Source: Roseovarius sp. UBA6217 (GTDB taxonomy: Bacteria; Pseudomonadota; Alphaproteobacteria; Rhodobacterales; Rhodobacteraceae). Taken from it: a DNA stretch of 27,523 nucleotides. Numbering within the stretch: the first letter of the stretch is position 1; every line of letters begins with the position of its first letter. Under the pieces are notes generated by a model that saw only the letters and a program-made list of their open reading frames with translations, did no database searches and was not told the DNA's origin. Positions 24,272 through 27,523 of the stretch are shown here, one piece after another. A program made the translations under genes and the position numbers. The DNA lies in assembly GCA_002421985.1 (NCBI GenBank), contig DISF01000075.1, positions 29,718-57,240 of the forward strand, written 5' to 3'.

Positions 24272-24287
24272 TTGCGACATTGCGACA
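24272..24287. promoter_or_regulatory. Tandem TTGCGACA octamers between soxB and ccmI
   Basis: Two exact, adjacent copies of TTGCGACA (24272-24279 and 24280-24287) in the 206-bp divergent spacer, 84 nt before ccmI and about 110 nt before soxB. A direct repeat of this kind can be a regulator site or overlapping -35 elements. I see no matching -10 hexamer. Confidence 0.35.
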
Positions 24288-24370
24288 ACGCGGCGCGGGG
24301 GGCGCGCAGGGAACCGAGGCTTTGCCCCTTTTTTCCGCGCGCAGGGCGCTTTAGATGAGGGGATGAGAGG

Positions 24371-25612
24371 ATGACGCTTATGACCTTCTGGATCATCGCG
24401 GCGGCGCTGGCCGTCGGAACGGGGCTCATTCTGGCGCTGGCGCTCTTGCGCGGGCGACCGGGGGCAGAGCCGCCCGCGGCCTACGATCTGCGCGTCTATC
24501 GCGACCAGCTGGGCGAGATCGACCGCGACGCCGCGCGCGGCGTGATCGCCGGGGACGAGGCCGAGCGGCTGCGCGCGGAAGTGTCGCGCCGTATCCTTGC
24601 CGCCGATGCGCAATTGCGCGCGGGCGGGGCCACCGCCGGACAGCCGCGCCTTGCCGGATGGGCCGGGGCGATTGTGGCGGTGACGATGCTCGCGGGCGGC
24701 GGCCTTGCGCTTTATGCCGTGGTCGGCGCGCCCGGATATGGCGACATGCCGCTCTCGATGCGCATCGCCGCATCCGAGGCTGCGCGTGCAGAGCGCCTGT
24801 CGCAAGAGGCGGCAGAGGCGCGGTTCGGCCCGTCTGCGCCGCCCCCGCCCGCGGATGTCACCGAGGAGCATCTTGCCCTTGTCCAGCGCCTGCGCGAGGT
24901 GGTCGCGGCGCGGCCCGAGGATCAGCAGGGGCTGCAATTTCTGGTGCGCAGCGAGGCCGCGCTGGGGCGCATGAGCGCCGCGCGCGAGGCGCAGGCCAGG
25001 CTTGTTGCTCTGCGCGGCGAGACGGCAAGCGCCAGCGACCATGCCGCCCTCGCCGAATTGATGATCGAGGCGGCGGGCGGCTATATCTCCACCGAGGCCG
25101 AGGACGCGCTGCGCGCCGCACTTGAGCGTGACCCGCGCGCGCCCACCGCGCGGTTCTATCTCGGGCTTTACCACCTGCAACTCGACCGGCCCGACCGCGC
25201 CTTCCCCATATGGCGCGACCTGCTGGAGGAAAGCACCCCCGACGCGCCCTGGGTGCCCGCCATCCGCGCCGAGATCGGCCGGATCGCACAGCTTGCGGGC
25301 GTGCGCTATCAGCCGCCCAGCCCTGCCGCTGCCCCCGGCCCCTCTGCCGCCGATATGCAGGCCGCCGCCGGGATGGACCCGGAGGCGCGCGCCGAGATGA
25401 TCCGGGGCATGGTGGACGGCCTGTCAGCGCGGCTCGCCGCCGAGGGCGGCCCGGCCGGTGACTGGGCGCGGCTCATCACCGCCTATGGTGTTCTGGGCGA
25501 GACCGACAAGGCACGCGAAGCCTGGCACGAGGCGCAGCGCAATTTTGCCGATGACGGCGCGGCGCTCGGGGCGCTGCGAGAGGCGGCGCGCGGCGCGGGC
25601 GTGGCGCAATGA
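24371..25612 (+). CDS. ccmI: c-type cytochrome biogenesis protein CcmI
   Basis: Part of the System I haem-ligation module; it holds apocytochrome c for CcmF/CcmH in the inner membrane. The 413-aa protein has a first membrane helix (about 5-27), the cytoplasmic leucine-zipper-like stretch YDLRVYRDQLGEIDRDAARGVI (split at 38-59), a second membrane helix (about 95-118) and a periplasmic TPR-containing region (about 160-310 and again near the C-terminus). ATG 24371 is used here; ATG 24380 (MTFWIIAAAL) gives an N-terminus like that of family members and is equally possible since both have GAGG-type sites 8-9 nt upstream. Its stop overlaps ruvX in an ATGA. No other ccm gene is in the window. Confidence 0.93.
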   Translation: MTLMTFWIIAAALAVGTGLILALALLRGRPGAEPPAAYDLRVYRDQLGEIDRDAARGVIAGDEAERLRAEVSRRILAADAQLRAGGATAGQPRLAGWAGAIVAVTMLAGGGLALYAVVGAPGYGDMPLSMRIAASEAARAERLSQEAAEARFGPSAPPPPADVTEEHLALVQRLREVVAARPEDQQGLQFLVRSEAALGRMSAAREAQARLVALRGETASASDHAALAELMIEAAGGYISTEAEDALRAALERDPRAPTARFYLGLYHLQLDRPDRAFPIWRDLLEESTPDAPWVPAIRAEIGRIAQLAGVRYQPPSPAAAPGPSAADMQAAAGMDPEARAEMIRGMVDGLSARLAAEGGPAGDWARLITAYGVLGETDKAREAWHEAQRNFADDGAALGALREAARGAGVAQ

Positions 25613-26091
25613 TCTGCGACGGGATCGAGGCTTTTGTCGCCGCCCTGCCACCGGCGCGTGGGGTCATGGGGCTTGACCTGGGCACGAAAACCATCGGCAT
25701 CGCGCTCTCGGACCGGATTTTGTCCTCGGCCAGCGCGGTGGAGACGCTCAAGCGGCGCAAGTTCACGCTCGACGCCGCGCGCCTGATGGAGATCGCGCTT
25801 GCGCGCGAGGCGGGCGGGCTGATCCTTGGCCTGCCGCGCAACATGGACGGCTCCGAGGGGCCGCGCGCGCAGGCCACCCGCGCCTTTGCCCGCAACCTTG
25901 CGCAGATCACCGACCTGCCCATCGGCTTCTGGGACGAGCGGCTTTCGACCGTCGCCGCCGAGCGCGCGCTGCTGGAGGCGGATACGTCGCGAAAACGACG
26001 CGCAGAGGTGATCGACGCGGTCGCCGCGGCCTATATCCTGCAAGGGGCGCTCGACCGGATGCGCCATATGAGGGATGCAGATGGCCGATGA
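25609..26091 (+). CDS. ruvX: RuvX/YqgF Holliday-junction resolvase-like protein
   Basis: RNase H-fold protein of 160 aa, implicated in pre-16S rRNA 5' end maturation in E. coli (YqgF) and possibly in DNA recombination. Landmarks are GLDLGTKTIGIALSD (21-35; acidic residue Asp23), GLPRNMDGSEG (74-84), FWDERLST (107-114) and the C-terminal IDAVAAAYILQ (135-145; Asp136). All expected acidic positions are present. It overlaps ccmI by 4 nt and the DUF1289 gene by 11 nt. Confidence 0.94.
   Translation: MICDGIEAFVAALPPARGVMGLDLGTKTIGIALSDRILSSASAVETLKRRKFTLDAARLMEIALAREAGGLILGLPRNMDGSEGPRAQATRAFARNLAQITDLPIGFWDERLSTVAAERALLEADTSRKRRAEVIDAVAAAYILQGALDRMRHMRDADGR
26070..26074 (+). promoter_or_regulatory. 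Ribosome binding site deciding the DUF1289 start
   Basis: GAGGG six bases before ATG 26081, whereas ATG 26075 would directly abut it. This favours the shorter N-terminus MADDVW. Confidence 0.5.
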
Positions 26092-26317
26092 TGTCTGGCG
26101 ACGCGACGAGATAGAGAGCCCCTGCGTGCGCATCTGCGTGATCCACCCCGAGGCGCGCATCTGCACCGGCTGCCTGCGTTCGGTCGATGAAATCACCCGC
26201 TGGTCAAAGATGACCGCCGAAGAGCGCCGCGAGATCATGACCGCCCTGCCCGACCGCGCGGGCCTGCTGGCAAAGCGCCGGGGCGGGCGCGCGGGCCGGG
26301 CGCGCGCGCGGGGCTGA
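26081..26317 (+). CDS. DUF1289 family small cysteine protein
   Basis: A 78-aa product of a widespread proteobacterial family of unknown function (PF06945). The core ESPCVRICVIHPEARICTGCLRSVDEITRW has four cysteines (Cys15, Cys19, Cys28 and Cys31), arranged as two close pairs that could hold a metal or iron-sulfur cluster. It is followed by a short helix and a very basic tail (AKRRGGRAGRARARG) that could bind nucleic acid. ATG 26081 is preferred over 26075 on ribosome-site spacing. It is the last gene after ccmI and ruvX, overlapping ruvX by 11 nt, so it may be co-expressed with it; the function is not known. Confidence 0.85.
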   Translation: MADDVWRRDEIESPCVRICVIHPEARICTGCLRSVDEITRWSKMTAEERREIMTALPDRAGLLAKRRGGRAGRARARG

Positions 26318-26343
26318 GACAAGGGCGGCGAGGCCCGCGTGCT

Positions 26344-26367
26344 CGACATCTGACACAGAGCGCCCGA
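26344..26367 (+). repeat. Intergenic element, copy 2
   Basis: Reads CGACATCTGACACA then GAGCGCCCGA, beginning 26 nt after the DUF1289 stop. It is 20/24 identical to 12923-12946; GGCCTGCCATTC and GATGCG follow in the same order as in copy 1, with small gaps. Confidence 0.5.
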
Positions 26368-26444
26368 GGATGATCCGGCCTGCCATTCTGCGCGATGCGG
26401 TGGGGGCGGCGTCGTGGAGGGCCTTGAGCGGTCGTTCAGGTCCT

Positions 26445-26463
26445 GGTGCCAATGCGCGGCACC
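26445..26463. repeat. GGTGCC-aatgcgc-GGCACC inverted repeat
   Basis: Perfect 6-bp arms around a seven-base loop in the DUF1289-ileS convergent spacer. It may be an operator-like palindrome or an RNA stem at the 3' end of either transcript; no T-run follows. Confidence 0.4.
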
Positions 26464-26543
26464 TCAAGCGGTGTGCCAACGTCCCCTTCAGGCCAGACAC
26501 GCCCCCCCGCGCAACACCAGCCCTTTGTTTCAGGCGTCGATCC

Positions 26544-27523
26544 CTACCCCAGCGCCTCGGAGCAGCGCTTGCAGGTGCCGGGATGCTTGTGCGTGCCCAC
26601 ATCGGGCAGGATCTTCCAGCAGCGCTGGCATTTCGCCCCCTCGGCCCGCTCGAAGACCACGCCGACCGTCTCCACCTCGGGCAGGCGGAACGCCTCATCG
26701 GGGCGCGGATCGGCGGTCAGGATCAGGTCCGAGGTGATGCAGATATCGGCAAAATCCACCGATTTCAGCGCCGTGAGCATCCCGGCATCGCGCACATGCA
26801 CCACCGGGGCGGCTTCGAGGCTGGCGCCGATCACCTTGTCGCTGCGCTGCACCTCGAGCGCCGCCGTCACCACGCGGCGCGCCGCGCGCACCGCTGCCCA
26901 TTTTGCCGCCAGCGGCTCATTCAGCCAATCGGCGGGCGTCTCGGGCATGTCGTGCAGATGCACGCTGTCCTCGTCGCCCGGAAAGCGCGAAAGCCACACA
27001 TCCTCCATCGTGAAGACAAGCACCGGCGCAAGCCATGTGGTGAGGCGATGAAAGAGCAGGTCCATCACCGTGCGCGCGGCGCGGCGGCGCGCGGTATCGC
27101 CATCGCAATAGAGCACGTCCTTGCGGATATCAAAGTAGAACGCGCTCAGATCGAGCGTGCAGAAGTTGAAAATCTGCTGAAACACGCCCTGGAAATCATA
27201 GGCGGCATAGCCCGTGCGCACCTTGTGATCGAGTTCCGCCAGACGGTGCAGCACCCAAGCCTCAAGCTCGGGCATCTCGGAGGGTGCCACCCGGTCGGCC
27301 TCGGAGAAATGAGTGAGCGCCCCCAGCAGGAAGCGCATCGTGTTGCGCAGGCGGCGATAGCTGTCGGCCACTCCCTTGAGGATCTCCGGCCCGATGCGCA
27401 GATCGGCGGTGTAATCCGCCTGCGCCACCCAGAGCCGCAGGATATCGGCCCCGTATTGCTTGATGACCTCCTCGGGGGCGACGGTATTGCCCAATGATTT
27501 GGACATCTTGTTGCCCTTTTCAT
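26544..27523 (-). CDS. ileS: Isoleucyl-tRNA synthetase, C-terminal third (5' end beyond window)
   Basis: Charges tRNA-Ile. The 325 residues in view begin at the right edge with EKGNKMSKSLGN, the class I KMSKS loop (KMSKS coded at 27509-27495), so the Rossmann core with HIGH and the CP1 editing domain lie outside. They continue through the anticodon-binding helical domain and end with a zinc finger, CQRC and CKRC within the last 28 residues, next to the stop at 26544. The zinc-finger end is the feature of the usual bacterial IleRS type. It runs toward DUF1289, with a 226-bp convergent spacer. Confidence 0.97.
   Translation of the reverse strand, partial: EKGNKMSKSLGNTVAPEEVIKQYGADILRLWVAQADYTADLRIGPEILKGVADSYRRLRNTMRFLLGALTHFSEADRVAPSEMPELEAWVLHRLAELDHKVRTGYAAYDFQGVFQQIFNFCTLDLSAFYFDIRKDVLYCDGDTARRRAARTVMDLLFHRLTTWLAPVLVFTMEDVWLSRFPGDEDSVHLHDMPETPADWLNEPLAAKWAAVRAARRVVTAALEVQRSDKVIGASLEAAPVVHVRDAGMLTALKSVDFADICITSDLILTADPRPDEAFRLPEVETVGVVFERAEGAKCQRCWKILPDVGTHKHPGTCKRCSEALG

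Larger units (their letters stand above)
26318..26543. other. Convergent spacer between DUF1289 and ileS
   Basis: 226 bp with no credible gene. It holds the second copy of the intergenic element (26344-26367) and a perfect GGTGCC/GGCACC inverted repeat (26445-26463) within a looser CTTGAG/CTCAAG pair. There is no T-run after a stem on either strand, so no canonical terminator is visible. Confidence 0.5.

Overview
This window looks like chromosomal DNA of an alphaproteobacterium, most likely family Rhodobacteraceae (Roseobacter-type). It has very high GC in third codon positions, genes packed with ATGA start/stop overlaps, a trpG-trpD-trpC-moaC-moeA string typical of that family, a heterotetrameric sarcosine oxidase operon, and a two-transmembrane CcmI. 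Almost all of it is housekeeping sequence. I found no mobile element, tRNA, rRNA, CRISPR array, defence island or clearly new multi-gene system.

Layout. Positions 1-8805 are one minus-strand block, transcribed from right to left: pyrH, frr, uppS, cdsA, dxr and rseP (nucleotide, ribosome recycling, undecaprenyl-PP, phospholipid, MEP isoprenoid and site-2 protease functions), then amiC and mrcA (peptidoglycan amidase and a class A penicillin-binding protein cut by the left edge). Dxr, UppS and MrcA join isoprenoid supply to the lipid carrier and to wall synthesis. At 8926-9795 miaA points the other way. It converges on a single polyprenyl-phosphate sugar transferase gene (9808-10458) that appears to start with TTG and lies behind an AT-richer 300-bp leader.

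Positions 10761-12918 hold a two-gene plus-strand unit: an acyl/aryl-CoA-ligase-like enzyme overlapping a DsbA-fold oxidoreductase/isomerase. After a 300-bp convergent spacer with terminators for both directions comes a membrane-anchored divergent polysaccharide deacetylase-like protein (minus). It is divergent from the translationally coupled trpGDC-moaC-moeA operon (14873-18925), which combines tryptophan and molybdenum cofactor synthesis.

That operon converges on soxB-soxD-soxA-soxG (24164-18947, minus), which demethylates sarcosine to glycine with transfer of the one-carbon unit to tetrahydrofolate. ccmI, ruvX and a DUF1289 gene then run on the plus strand (24371-26317) and converge on the 3' end of ileS, cut by the right edge at its KMSKS loop.

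The most interesting non-gene signals are two pairs of intergenic repeats. One is a 23-bp sequence at 3367-3389 and 22551-22573. The other is a looser element just downstream of two plus-strand gene ends at 12923 and 26344. Other points are an apparent synteny break after rseP that coincides with one repeat, the absence of lexA after moeA, a deacetylase-like protein lacking the usual metal-site motif, and terminator structures that compete for the same bases in the 12.9-13.2 kb spacer.
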